A stretch of DNA of 6,356 bases from JAIVJN01 sp036732565 (GCA_036732565.1 DAINCF010000427.1:1-6356); one strand, 5' to 3'; shown: positions 1 through 6,130, counted from the first letter of the stretch. Notes: generated by a model from the sequence alone, not told the origin. A program made the numbers and translations.

Positions 1-209
1 CCTTTCAATCGATTGAGCGCGGATCGTAGAAAGCCATAGTCGTTGCCCACACCTTCCGGCCGCGGCAGCAATCGGTCGATCGCGTCCCGGGCGGATGCGA
101 CGCGCGGGCGCGCGATCACGTTGTCATCAGGTCGCGCGACCTCACGCTCGCTGTACAGCAACATCCCCATCGAAAGCAGCATAGCCGTGAACGTAGCTAC
201 GTCATCCAT
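1..209 (-). CDS. Hypothetical protein, 5' part only (runs off left edge)
   Basis: I do not recognise this protein. An open frame on the minus strand begins with ATG at 209..207 and stays open to the window edge (69 codons visible). The next in-frame stop upstream is TGA at 254..252. The visible product starts MDDVATFTAMLLSMGMLLYS, then has a charged, helix-like stretch (SARDAIDRLLPRPEG) and ends near FLRSALNRLK. The hydrophobic stretch at residues 6-19 is short and is not a convincing membrane segment or signal peptide. Base composition supports this strand: third codon positions are about 70% G+C and second positions are clearly lower, whereas the overlapping plus-strand frame would have the opposite first/second bias. 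No good Shine-Dalgarno sequence precedes the ATG. It lies 75 bases downstream of the histidine kinase on the same strand, so it may share its transcript. The start codon is uncertain and the 3' end is missing. Confidence 0.42.
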   Translation of the reverse strand, partial: MDDVATFTAMLLSMGMLLYSEREVARPDDNVIARPRVASARDAIDRLLPRPEGVGNDYGFLRSALNRLK

Positions 210-284
210 AACATTTGTGTGTCGAGTCGTGATGTGTCGCGCAGAACTTGTTCAAGCTCGACGGGCTACTCATGAGCTGCAAGA

Positions 285-1787
285 TCAGGCGGCGATGCCT
301 CGCGGAAGCACGATCTCGAAGACAGCGCCGCGATCGTTGTGCGCCGACACGCTGCCGCCGTGCTGTTCGATGATGGCCTTTACGATGGAGAGCCCAAGGC
401 CGCTGCCACCTGCCTGACGTCGCGCGGTGTCCGCCTTGTAGAAGCGATCGAAGATGAGCGGCAGGTGCTCCGCCGGAATGCCCGCGCCGCTATCGCGCAC
501 GCGAATGCGCACTGCGTTGTCGACGGGCTCGGCGGTCATCCTGATCTCGCCGCCCTCCGGAGTGTGACGCAGGGCATTGGCTGCAAGGTTCTGCAGCGCC
601 TGCTCGAGACGATCGACGTCACCTTCGACGCGCTCCGCGCCCCCAGCGACATCGCTGATGAAATGGGTGCCGCGCGCCTGCGACTCGCGCTCGTGCCGCG
701 CGCGGACGCGGTCGAACAGCGCCCGCACCGACACGACCTCACGTTTGAGCGGCGCGCCGCCGCCTTCGAGCCTCGCGAGATCAAGCAGATCACCGATGAT
801 GCGCTCCAAGCGATGAGTCTCTTCGCCGACGATGGCGAGATAGCGCTCGCGGGTCGCTGGGTCGAGCTGCAGCTCTCGCATCGACAGCGTCTCCACATAG
901 CCGCGCATCGCCGTCAGGGGCGTCATCAGCTCGTGTGAGACGTCGGCAAGCAGCTGGCGGCGGGCCTTGTCGGACGCGCTGAGGGCGCGGGCGCGCTCCG
1001 CGAGCTCATCGGCCATGAGGTTGAACGACCTCGCCACCTCCGCGACTTCATCACCGCCATGCTCGGGCGCGCGTGCCGTCAGATCGCCCGTGCCGAGCCG
1101 CACCGTTGCTTCCCGCACCTGACGCAATCGTTTGCGGACGGGACCGAACACGAGCAGCGCGATCAGGCTCGTCCCGACGAGGAGGACGCCTCCGCCGACC
1201 AGAGCCATCGTCGGCCCGAGCTCGCGCAGGACCAGCCCGAACGGCGGAGGGCCGAAGATCACGGCCACGGTCCCGACCGGCCCGCCGTCGGCGACGATGC
1301 GCGCGAACTCCGCCCGGCGGCGGATGCCGGGGATGGTTCGCCCGTCGCCTCGATCGCCCGACGACCGCGTGCGCGTGGCATCGTCGCCCGAAGGCGGGGG
1401 CACACGACGAAACCGGCTGAACGGTCCAATCCGATCCGCTTCAGCGCGCAATGCGGCCACGAACTCCGGCGGCGCCCACGACTCTCCGTGGTTCGAGACG
1501 GTGCGGCCATCGCGCATCAACACGAAGAAGGGCTGGAACACGTGGCCGTACTCGGCGCGGATGTACTGATCGAGATCGAGCGCGGGATCGGCCTCGAGCG
1601 CGTTGCCGACATCCGACGCGACGATGATCGCCAGACGTCGCGGTGAGCGCGCCGGCATCGAGCCGGCGATGCGATCCGTCGTCCACAGGAACAGCGCGCC
1701 TTGCGCCAGCAGCATCAGCGCGAGGAAGGCGATGAGCCCGATCGCGATGCGCCAGTAGAGGCTGCGATACCAGTGGAGGTTAGACAT
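285..1787 (-). CDS. HAMP-domain sensor histidine kinase (two-component system)
   Basis: A 500-residue inner-membrane kinase that should autophosphorylate on His and pass phosphate to the response regulator encoded just upstream. Domains in order: TM1 at about 13-37, a periplasmic sensor at about 38-190, TM2 at about 192-214, HAMP at about 213-268 (ending near RSFNLMADELAERARAL), then the dimerisation domain with H-box DVSHELMTPL, where His285 is the predicted phosphoacceptor. The ATPase domain shows the N box (LQNLAANALRH, Asn404), G1 box (RDSGAGIP, 431-438), F box (IFDRFYK, 445-451) and G2 box (GGSGLGLS, 460-467), so all catalytic motifs are intact. The sensor domain resembles no ligand-binding fold I can name and carries a low-complexity Pro/Arg/Asp/Gly stretch at about 128-156. 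ATG at 1787 overlaps the regulator's stop by 8 bases (ATGTCTAA), which suggests translational coupling; there is no separate ribosome site. The length is normal for this class. The signal cannot be read from sequence; the neighbouring pump and Spy-like gene suggest envelope or toxic-compound stress. Confidence 0.95.
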   Translation of the reverse strand: MSNLHWYRSLYWRIAIGLIAFLALMLLAQGALFLWTTDRIAGSMPARSPRRLAIIVASDVGNALEADPALDLDQYIRAEYGHVFQPFFVLMRDGRTVSNHGESWAPPEFVAALRAEADRIGPFSRFRRVPPPSGDDATRTRSSGDRGDGRTIPGIRRRAEFARIVADGGPVGTVAVIFGPPPFGLVLRELGPTMALVGGGVLLVGTSLIALLVFGPVRKRLRQVREATVRLGTGDLTARAPEHGGDEVAEVARSFNLMADELAERARALSASDKARRQLLADVSHELMTPLTAMRGYVETLSMRELQLDPATRERYLAIVGEETHRLERIIGDLLDLARLEGGGAPLKREVVSVRALFDRVRARHERESQARGTHFISDVAGGAERVEGDVDRLEQALQNLAANALRHTPEGGEIRMTAEPVDNAVRIRVRDSGAGIPAEHLPLIFDRFYKADTARRQAGGSGLGLSIVKAIIEQHGGSVSAHNDRGAVFEIVLPRGIAA

Positions 1788-2541
1788 CGGCGGCTTTGTA
1801 GCCGACGCCCCATACGGTGAGCACGGTGGTGGGGTTGGCCGGATCCGGCTCGATCTTCTTCCGCAACCGCTTGACGAGCGTGTCGACGCTCCTCACGGTG
1901 ACGAAGGTCTCGTCCTTCCATACCCGGTTGAGGAGCGCTTCGCGGCTGAATACGATGCCCGGGTTCAACAGCAGCACCGACAGCAGCTGAAACTCGTGCA
2001 GGGTCAGCTCCACGTCGCGACCGGCGATGCGGACGCGGTGCCGCGCAGGATCGATCTCGATGTCGCGATAGATGAACGGCGCTTGGCCGTCGGCGGGTAG
2101 CACCCGCGGGGTCTGTGGCCCTCGGCGCATCAGCGCGCGCACCCGCGCCAGCAGCTCGCGCACCCCGAACGGCTTCGTCAGGTAGTCGTCGGCGCCGCTG
2201 TCGAGGCCGAGAACCTTGTCCGCCTCTTCTCGTCGCGCCGTCAACATGAGAATCGGCACGGACAGGTTCTGCGAATCGCGGCGCAGCGCGCGGCACACGG
2301 TCACGCCATCCAGACCGGGCAGCATCAGATCGAGGATGACCAGATCGAAGCGCTGGCTACGGGCCAGCTCCAGCCCCGTCTGGCCGTCCGGCGCCTCCAC
2401 GCACTCGAGGTGCTCGAGCTGCAGGTGCAGGCGGAGCAACTCCCGGATATGGGCCTCGTCTTCAACGATCAGGACTTTGGGCCACGGTTGCGGCTCGGCA
2501 GCGGCCATCACAGGTTCAGATTCAGTGTACTGCTGGGGCAT
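1780..2541 (-). CDS. OmpR/PhoB-family response regulator transcription factor
   Basis: A DNA-binding response regulator of 253 residues from the chosen start, the likely partner of the overlapping kinase. The receiver domain (about 20-140) has the acidic pair Glu27-Asp28 (VEDE), phospho-acceptor Asp71 (VILDLMLPG), the switch Thr101 (MLTA) and Lys123 (DDYLTKPFG), so it looks fully functional. The winged-helix effector domain (about 154-253) has the characteristic ELTLHEFQLLSVLLLNPG, SREALLNRVW, RSVDTLVKRLRKKI and VWGVGYK segments. Start choice: the frame is open to 2679, but the upstream part is translated intergenic repeat. ATG 2541 is preceded by AGAGG (complement of 2551..2555) at 9 bases and gives a short N-terminal extension. 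ATG 2508 (MAAAEPQPWP) is the alternative and would give 242 residues, closer to the family norm, but has no visible ribosome site. It is the first gene of the minus-strand operon and is divergent from the efflux operon, which is its most likely target (inference). Autoregulation is also plausible. Confidence 0.94.
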   Translation of the reverse strand: MPQQYTESEPVMAAAEPQPWPKVLIVEDEAHIRELLRLHLQLEHLECVEAPDGQTGLELARSQRFDLVILDLMLPGLDGVTVCRALRRDSQNLSVPILMLTARREEADKVLGLDSGADDYLTKPFGVRELLARVRALMRRGPQTPRVLPADGQAPFIYRDIEIDPARHRVRIAGRDVELTLHEFQLLSVLLLNPGIVFSREALLNRVWKDETFVTVRSVDTLVKRLRKKIEPDPANPTTVLTVWGVGYKAADV

Positions 2542-2550
2542 TCCCAGAAA

Positions 2551-2555
2551 CCTCT
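2551..2555 (-). promoter_or_regulatory. Shine-Dalgarno deciding the response-regulator start
   Basis: On the minus strand this reads AGAGG, 9 bases before ATG 2541. It is the only purine-rich site near the candidate starts (2541, 2508) and is the reason for choosing 2541. It is short, so the support is moderate. Confidence 0.45.
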
Positions 2556-2571
2556 GTGCCCATTCCAGCCC

Positions 2572-2614
2572 GGAACCGTGGTGTGCGCGTGGCGCAACTG
2601 TGAAGAAACCGTGG
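2572..2614. promoter_or_regulatory. Paired decamer repeat, candidate regulator-binding site
   Basis: GGAACCGTGG (2572..2581) and GAAACCGTGG (2605..2614) match at 9 of 10 positions, with AACCGTGG identical in both. They are direct repeats 33 bp apart start to start, about three helical turns. They lie in the divergent region, within 31 to 73 bases of the regulator start. OmpR-family regulators commonly bind direct repeats, but usually with about 10-11 bp spacing, so the role is inferred and the match could be chance. Confidence 0.3.
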
Positions 2615-2683
2615 CAGGTTGAGGCGCTTGGGGGCGGCTCGCGAGCCGCCCCTACCTGCGGCCGCCTCGGAAATGTCACAAAT
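2595..2683. promoter_or_regulatory. Divergent control region with two motifs shared with the spy-like leader
   Basis: CAACTGTGAAGA (2595..2606) recurs as CAACTGTGATGA at 6074..6085 (11 of 12 identical). TGTCACAAAT (2674..2683) recurs as TGTCACCAAT at 6058..6067 (9 of 10). Both copies lie upstream of genes that plausibly belong to one regulon, so they are candidates for operator half-sites or promoter parts. Order and spacing differ between the two regions (79 bp here, 16 bp there), which weakens the case. No convincing -35/-10 pair was found on either strand of 2542..2723. Confidence 0.3.
2621..2668. repeat. Palindromic REP-like element in the divergent intergenic region
   Basis: The core at 2631..2652 is a perfect 22-bp palindrome: GGGGCGGCTCG followed directly by its reverse complement CGAGCCGCCCC. 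Outer arms GAGGCG (2621..2626) and CGCCTC (2663..2668) are also complementary. GCAGGT (2614..2619) pairs with ACCTGC (2654..2659), crossing the outer arm pair, so alternative folds are possible. No T-run follows on either strand, so it is not a standard terminator. Palindromes of this G/C-rich type followed by TACC are scattered in many high-GC environmental genomes and behave like REP or small MITE-type repeats; I assign it there by recollection of the pattern. It produces the spurious peptide AAREPP in overlapping frames, which explains the false N-terminal extensions of the flanking genes. Confidence 0.7.
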
Positions 2684-2723
2684 GCGCCATGGGCGCGCCA
2701 CCGCCGTCTCGTCCAATGGGCAT

Positions 2724-4055
2724 ATGAAGAAACGGCTGCTCCTCATGCTTGGGGTTCTTTCCATCGTCAGCGTTTCGGCGGCGGCCTATTACCGTTCGAG
2801 CAAGGCAGACGATGGCCCGCAGCTGGTGACCGCGGCGGTCACGCGCGGTGATGTGGTCGAGGCCGTCCAGGCGACAGGCACGCTGCAAGCGGTGACGACG
2901 GTCCAGGTCGGCACGCAAGTGTCGGGCACCATCCAGACGCTCAAGGCGGACTTCAACTCCGAGGTGAAGAGAGGGCAAGTGATCGCCGAGCTCGATCCGT
3001 CCCTGTTCCAGACGCAGGTCGACCAGGCGCAGGCCACGGTCACGCGGCTCCAGTCGGAAGTCGAAAGGGCCAAGGTCGATCTGGCCGATGCGGAAGTAAA
3101 GGCCAGGCGCGCCGTGGAGTTGAAGGCAAAGCAGTTGATTCCGGAGGTCGACTTCGAGACCGCGCAGACCACCGCAAACGCCGCGCGTGCCGCGCTCAAA
3201 TCGGCCGAAGCCCAGGTGGTGCAGGCAATCGCATCGCTCAAGCAGAACCAGGTGAACCTGGAGCACAGCATCATCACGGCACCGATCGACGGCATCGTGA
3301 TCTCGCGCAACGTCGACGTCGGCCAGACCGTGGCGGCGAGCATGCAAGCGCCAACGCTGTTCATCATCGCGCGCGATCTGACGCGCATGCAGGTGAGCGC
3401 GAGCATCGACGAGTCGGACATCGGCCGCATCACGACGGGGCAGAGCGTGACGTTCCGCGTCGATGCCTATCCCACCGAGACGTTCAGCGGTACGGTGTCG
3501 CAGGTGCGACTGCAGCCGGTGGTGGACCAAAACGTGGTCAGCTACGCCACGGTGATCGACGTGCCGAACCCGGAGATGAAGTTGAAGCCGGGCATGACCG
3601 CGACGGTGACGGTGCAGGTGGCGCGCAACGACAACACTCTGCGAGTGCCGAGCGCGGCGCTGTCGTTCCGGCCGACGTCCGAGGTGCTTGCGGCCTACGG
3701 AGGAGGCGATCACGACGAGTCGGCGGTCGGGAGTCGGCAGTCGGCCGTCACGCAAGCGTCCGACCGTCAGGGCGCGGCGGGGCCCGCGCGCCGGAATCAG
3801 CAGCAGAGTGGATCCAGAGTCTGGATGCTTGTCGACGGTCGCCTGGCCCGTGTTCCGGTGCAAGTTGGCGTGAGTGATGGCACCACGACCGCCGTCGTCG
3901 GCGGTGACCTCGCGGAGAACGCGCAGGTCGTGACTGGAGTGACGAACCGCGCGGCGAGTGCCACGACCCAAACGTCGGGGTCGCCGCTGCTGCCGTTTGG
4001 CGGCCGACGGCCCAACAGCGGCGGCGGTGCGTCGCGCACAGGAGGGGGTCGATGA
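2724..4055 (+). CDS. MacA-like periplasmic adaptor (membrane fusion protein) of an ABC efflux pump
   Basis: A 443-residue HlyD/MacA-family adaptor that would link the inner-membrane MacB-type transporter to an outer-membrane channel. An N-terminal signal-anchor (MKKRLLLMLGVLSIVSVSAAA) lacks a lipobox Cys. Next come the first half of the biotinyl/lipoyl domain (about 58-92, GTQVSGTI...VKRGQVIAELDP), an Ala/Gln-rich alpha-helical hairpin (about 93-180), the second lipoyl half (ITAPIDGIVISRNVDVGQTV, 184-203), a beta-barrel (about 220-300, ending LKPGMTATVTVQV) and a membrane-proximal domain (VPSAALSFRP, then VWMLVDGRLARVPVQVG). Two parts are unusual: a low-complexity linker at 326-363 that contains a heptanucleotide repeat, and a Gly/Ser/Thr/Arg tail at about 411-443 that makes it longer than typical MacA (about 370-390). 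ATG 2724 is chosen because MKKR opens the signal anchor; the frame is open from 2619 but upstream codons translate the palindromic repeat. The ribosome site is weak. The stop overlaps the ATPase start by 4 bases (ATGA). Confidence 0.93.
   Translation: MKKRLLLMLGVLSIVSVSAAAYYRSSKADDGPQLVTAAVTRGDVVEAVQATGTLQAVTTVQVGTQVSGTIQTLKADFNSEVKRGQVIAELDPSLFQTQVDQAQATVTRLQSEVERAKVDLADAEVKARRAVELKAKQLIPEVDFETAQTTANAARAALKSAEAQVVQAIASLKQNQVNLEHSIITAPIDGIVISRNVDVGQTVAASMQAPTLFIIARDLTRMQVSASIDESDIGRITTGQSVTFRVDAYPTETFSGTVSQVRLQPVVDQNVVSYATVIDVPNPEMKLKPGMTATVTVQVARNDNTLRVPSAALSFRPTSEVLAAYGGGDHDESAVGSRQSAVTQASDRQGAAGPARRNQQQSGSRVWMLVDGRLARVPVQVGVSDGTTTAVVGGDLAENAQVVTGVTNRAASATTQTSGSPLLPFGGRRPNSGGGASRTGGGR
3718..3745. 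repeat. Heptanucleotide tandem repeat inside the adaptor gene
   Basis: Four contiguous 7-base units: AGTCGGC, GGTCGGG, AGTCGGC and AGTCGGC, followed by a decayed unit (CGTCACG). They encode ESAVGSRQSA in the adaptor's linker. Because 7 is not a multiple of 3, gain or loss of one unit would shift the reading frame of the adaptor. Confidence 0.75.
4040..4045 (+). promoter_or_regulatory. Strong Shine-Dalgarno for the ABC ATPase
   Basis: AGGAGG lies 6 bases before ATG 4052. It sits inside the last codons of the adaptor, where it encodes part of the Gly-rich C-terminal tail, so the adaptor terminus and the ATPase ribosome site are the same DNA. Confidence 0.8.
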
Positions 4056-4825
4056 GCCACACGCCATCAGCCCTGATTCGCGTCCACGATCTGACGCGGA
4101 CCTACGTCGTCGGCGACGTGCGCGTGCCGGCGCTCCGCGGGGTCTCGCTCGACGTCATGCCCGGCGAGTTCGTCGCACTGACCGGACCGTCAGGCTCGGG
4201 CAAGTCGACGTTCATGCACCTGCTGGGCTGCCTGGATCGACCGACCAGCGGTCAATATCATCTCAACGGCCAAGACGTGGCCGCGCTCGACAAACGCGCG
4301 CTGGCGCGGGTGCGCAATCGCGAGATCGGGTTCGTGTTCCAGGGCTTCAACCTGCTGCCGCGCACGAGCGCGCTCGAGCAGGTGGAGCTGCCGTTGCTCT
4401 ACGGCGGGAAGCTGGGCGCCCGCGAACGGCGCGCCAAGAGCATCGCGGCGCTCACCGCCGTGGGCCTTGGCGATCGGCTGGATCACCATCCGAATCAGTT
4501 GTCGGGCGGACAGCAGCAGCGGGTCGCGATCGCACGGGCACTGGTCAACGATCCCGCGCTGCTGCTCGCAGACGAACCGACGGGCAACCTCGACACGCGC
4601 ACGAGCGTCGAGGTGATGGGGATCTTCCAGCGTCTCAACGCCGAGCGAGGGCTCACCATCGTGCTGGTGACGCACGAACCCGACATCGCCGAGTACACGA
4701 CACGCATCGTCGCGTTTCGCGACGGCAAGGTGCGCGACGACGTGACGGTCGAGACTCGACGCAACGCCGCGATCGAGCTCGAGCGGCTCAACCAGGAGGC
4801 GGACCTCGAAGCGCGGTCCGCGTAG
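4052..4825 (+). CDS. ABC transporter ATP-binding protein, MacB/LolD type
   Basis: A 257-residue cytoplasmic ATPase that powers the permease encoded next. All motifs are present: Walker A GPSGSGKS (45-52), Q-loop Gln97 (VFQGFNLLP), the signature LSGGQQQR (150-157), Walker B LLLADEP (170-176, Asp174 and catalytic Glu175), D-loop GNLD (178-181) and H-loop His208 (VTHEPDIA). The GFNLLPRTSALEQVELPL segment after the Q-loop is typical of the MacB/LolD/FtsE subfamily that works with FtsX-type mechanotransmitting permeases rather than substrate-importing ones. After the fold ends (about residue 230) a charged, helix-like tail continues (ETRRNAAIELERLNQEADLE), matching in position the linker that joins ATPase and first membrane helix in one-piece MacB. 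ATG 4052 has a strong ribosome site and overlaps the adaptor stop (ATGA). The stop is TAG at 4823..4825, and the permease follows in the same frame nine bases later. Confidence 0.95.
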   Translation: MSHTPSALIRVHDLTRTYVVGDVRVPALRGVSLDVMPGEFVALTGPSGSGKSTFMHLLGCLDRPTSGQYHLNGQDVAALDKRALARVRNREIGFVFQGFNLLPRTSALEQVELPLLYGGKLGARERRAKSIAALTAVGLGDRLDHHPNQLSGGQQQRVAIARALVNDPALLLADEPTGNLDTRTSVEVMGIFQRLNAERGLTIVLVTHEPDIAEYTTRIVAFRDGKVRDDVTVETRRNAAIELERLNQEADLEARSA

Positions 4826-4834
4826 GCGACGACC

Positions 4835-6055
4835 ATGTCTCTGTTCCAGACTTGCCTCACCGCGATCCAGGCACTCCGCCGCAATGCCATGCGCACGGCG
4901 CTCACCGCGCTCGGCATGATCATCGGCGTGGCCGCCGTCATTGTCATGGTGGCGATCGGCGCCGGCGCGCGCTCCTCGATTCAGAAGACGATCCAGAGCG
5001 CCGGGTCGAACATCGTGATGGTGAGCGCGGGTTCCAGCCCGTTCGGCCCCGTACGACAGGGGCAGGGCGCCGTCACCTCGCTGACCGCGCAGGACGCCGA
5101 CGCCATCCGGCAGCAGGTGGCAGGCGTTCGCTATTTGTCTCCGGGTTTGAACACGCGCACGCAAATCGTCGCGGAGAGCGCGAACTGGGCGACGCAAATT
5201 CAGGGAACCGGAGCGGAGCTCGTCGACATCCGCGCGTGGCCGCTCCAGTTTGGCGCGTTCTTCACCCAGGCCGAGGTCGATCACGCGGCAAAGGTGGCGG
5301 TCCTGGGATCGGTCGCTCGCGACGAGCTGTTCGGCGCCGGCGCGGATCCGATCGGCGCCACCGTACGCATCAAGAACCAGCCGTTCCGGGTCATCGGCGT
5401 CCTGAGCAGCAAGGGACAGGCGGCGATGGGGCAGGACCAGGACGATACGGTCATCGTGCCGTTCACCACCGTGCAGAAGAAGCTCATGGGCGTCCAGCAC
5501 GTCGGGAGCATCACCATCTCCGCCAGCGACGATGCGCCGCTGACGGCGGTGCAGCAGGACACCGCGGCCCTGCTTCGAGCGCGGCACAACATCCACCCCG
5601 GCGAGGACGACGACTTTCTCGTGCGGACGCTCGACGAGATGACGTCGATGCTGACATCGACCACGGATACGATGACGTGGCTGCTGGCCGGCATCGGCGC
5701 CGTGTCGCTGCTCGTCGGCGGCATCGGCATCATGAACATCATGCTGGTGTCGGTGACGGAGCGCACTCGCGAGATCGGGCTGCGCCTGTCGCTCGGCGCC
5801 CGCGATCTGGATGTGCTCACGCAGTTTCTCGTCGAAGCGCTCGTCCTGAGCATGGCCGGCGGCGCGATTGGCGTGGCCCTGGGCTTCGGCGCGTCCCACA
5901 TCGTCAGTCAGGTCATGCACTGGACCGCGATCGTGACGCCGCAGGCAGTGGCGATGTCGTTCGGCGTCGCGGCGGCCATCGGCATCTTCTTCGGGTTCTA
6001 TCCGGCGCGTAAAGCCGCCGCCCTCGATCCGATCGAGGCGCTTCGCTACGAGTGA
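4835..6055 (+). CDS. FtsX/MacB-type ABC transporter permease
   Basis: A 406-residue inner-membrane permease, the membrane half of a MacB-like transporter. After a short amphipathic start, TM1 lies at about 21-42 (ALTALGMIIGVAAVIVMVAI). A large periplasmic MacB core domain follows (about 43-278) with the usual GSNIVMVSAG opening and a VAVLGSVARDELFGAGADPIG segment. TM2 (about 282-306), TM3 (about 330-352) and TM4 (about 370-390) form the FtsX domain, with the family hallmarks GGIGIMNIMLVSVTERTREIG (from 295) and YPARKAAALDPIEALRYE at the C terminus. The end is complete, so there is no truncation. The ribosome site before ATG 4835 is weak (AGGCG about 7 bases upstream), consistent with coupling to the ATPase. 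The known role of the family is transport of periplasmic substrates (drugs, peptides, lipopeptides, siderophores) through an adaptor and outer-membrane channel by a mechanical cycle; the substrate here cannot be predicted. Confidence 0.95.
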   Translation: MSLFQTCLTAIQALRRNAMRTALTALGMIIGVAAVIVMVAIGAGARSSIQKTIQSAGSNIVMVSAGSSPFGPVRQGQGAVTSLTAQDADAIRQQVAGVRYLSPGLNTRTQIVAESANWATQIQGTGAELVDIRAWPLQFGAFFTQAEVDHAAKVAVLGSVARDELFGAGADPIGATVRIKNQPFRVIGVLSSKGQAAMGQDQDDTVIVPFTTVQKKLMGVQHVGSITISASDDAPLTAVQQDTAALLRARHNIHPGEDDDFLVRTLDEMTSMLTSTTDTMTWLLAGIGAVSLLVGGIGIMNIMLVSVTERTREIGLRLSLGARDLDVLTQFLVEALVLSMAGGAIGVALGFGASHIVSQVMHWTAIVTPQAVAMSFGVAAAIGIFFGFYPARKAAALDPIEALRYE

Positions 6056-6067
6056 GGTGTCACCAAT

Positions 6068-6088
6068 TTGTCTCAACTGTGATGACAA
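6068..6088. promoter_or_regulatory. Inverted repeat upstream of the spy-like gene, candidate operator
   Basis: TTGTC (6068..6072) and GACAA (6084..6088) are perfect inverted arms around 11 bases, and TCA/TGA (6073..6075 and 6080..6082) extend the symmetry with one unpaired base. It overlaps the CAACTGTGATGA motif also found before the adaptor operon. Its location just after the permease stop and about 80 bases before the next start suits an operator or a promoter element, but no -10 box was recognised. Confidence 0.35.
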
Positions 6089-6130
6089 CGCGCCACAGAT
6101 GAAAACGTCCAACTCTTCAAGACACGCAGC

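Noticed and set aside
244..273. Possible terminator after the kinase (GAACTTGTTC and CTCATGAG palindromes)
   Set aside because: The stems are only 4 bp or have a two-base loop, and no T-run follows on the minus strand.
43..417. Plus-strand open frame of 124 codons at the left edge
   Set aside because: It overlaps the end of the histidine kinase and its base composition has high second-position and low first-position G+C, the reverse of real genes; the product has no recognisable features.
2542..2679. N-terminal extension of the response regulator to ATG 2679
   Set aside because: The added residues translate the palindromic repeat and do not belong to the receiver fold; a ribosome site supports ATG 2541.
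2619..2723. N-terminal extension of the adaptor to ATG 2619 (also ATG 2673 and 2682)
   Set aside because: It would place about 14-35 unrelated residues, partly from the palindrome, before the MKKR signal anchor, and no good ribosome site supports these starts.
2542..2723. Sigma70-like promoters for the divergent operons
   Set aside because: Promoters must be near here, but I found no -35/-10 pair with acceptable match and spacing on either strand, so no coordinates are claimed.
2676..4067. Minus-strand open frame of 463 codons opposite the adaptor
   Set aside because: Same type of His/Arg-rich antisense shadow; the adaptor on the plus strand has complete domain structure.
4956..5358. Repeated GATCGGCGCC in the permease gene (near 4956 and 5349)
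   Set aside because: Both copies are in coding sequence for common Ile-Gly-Ala codons; this is expected codon usage, not a repeat element.
3958..6012. Plus-strand open frame of 684 codons across the ATPase and permease genes
   Set aside because: It is the offset-frame shadow of two genes with full ABC and FtsX motifs; its translation is an Arg/Gly/Ala/His-rich low-complexity product with no domain, as expected in G+C-rich DNA.
4190..6112. Minus-strand open frame of 640 codons opposite the pump genes
   Set aside because: Antisense shadow rich in His, Arg and Asp, with no recognisable motifs and no ribosome site; the sense strand is clearly coding.
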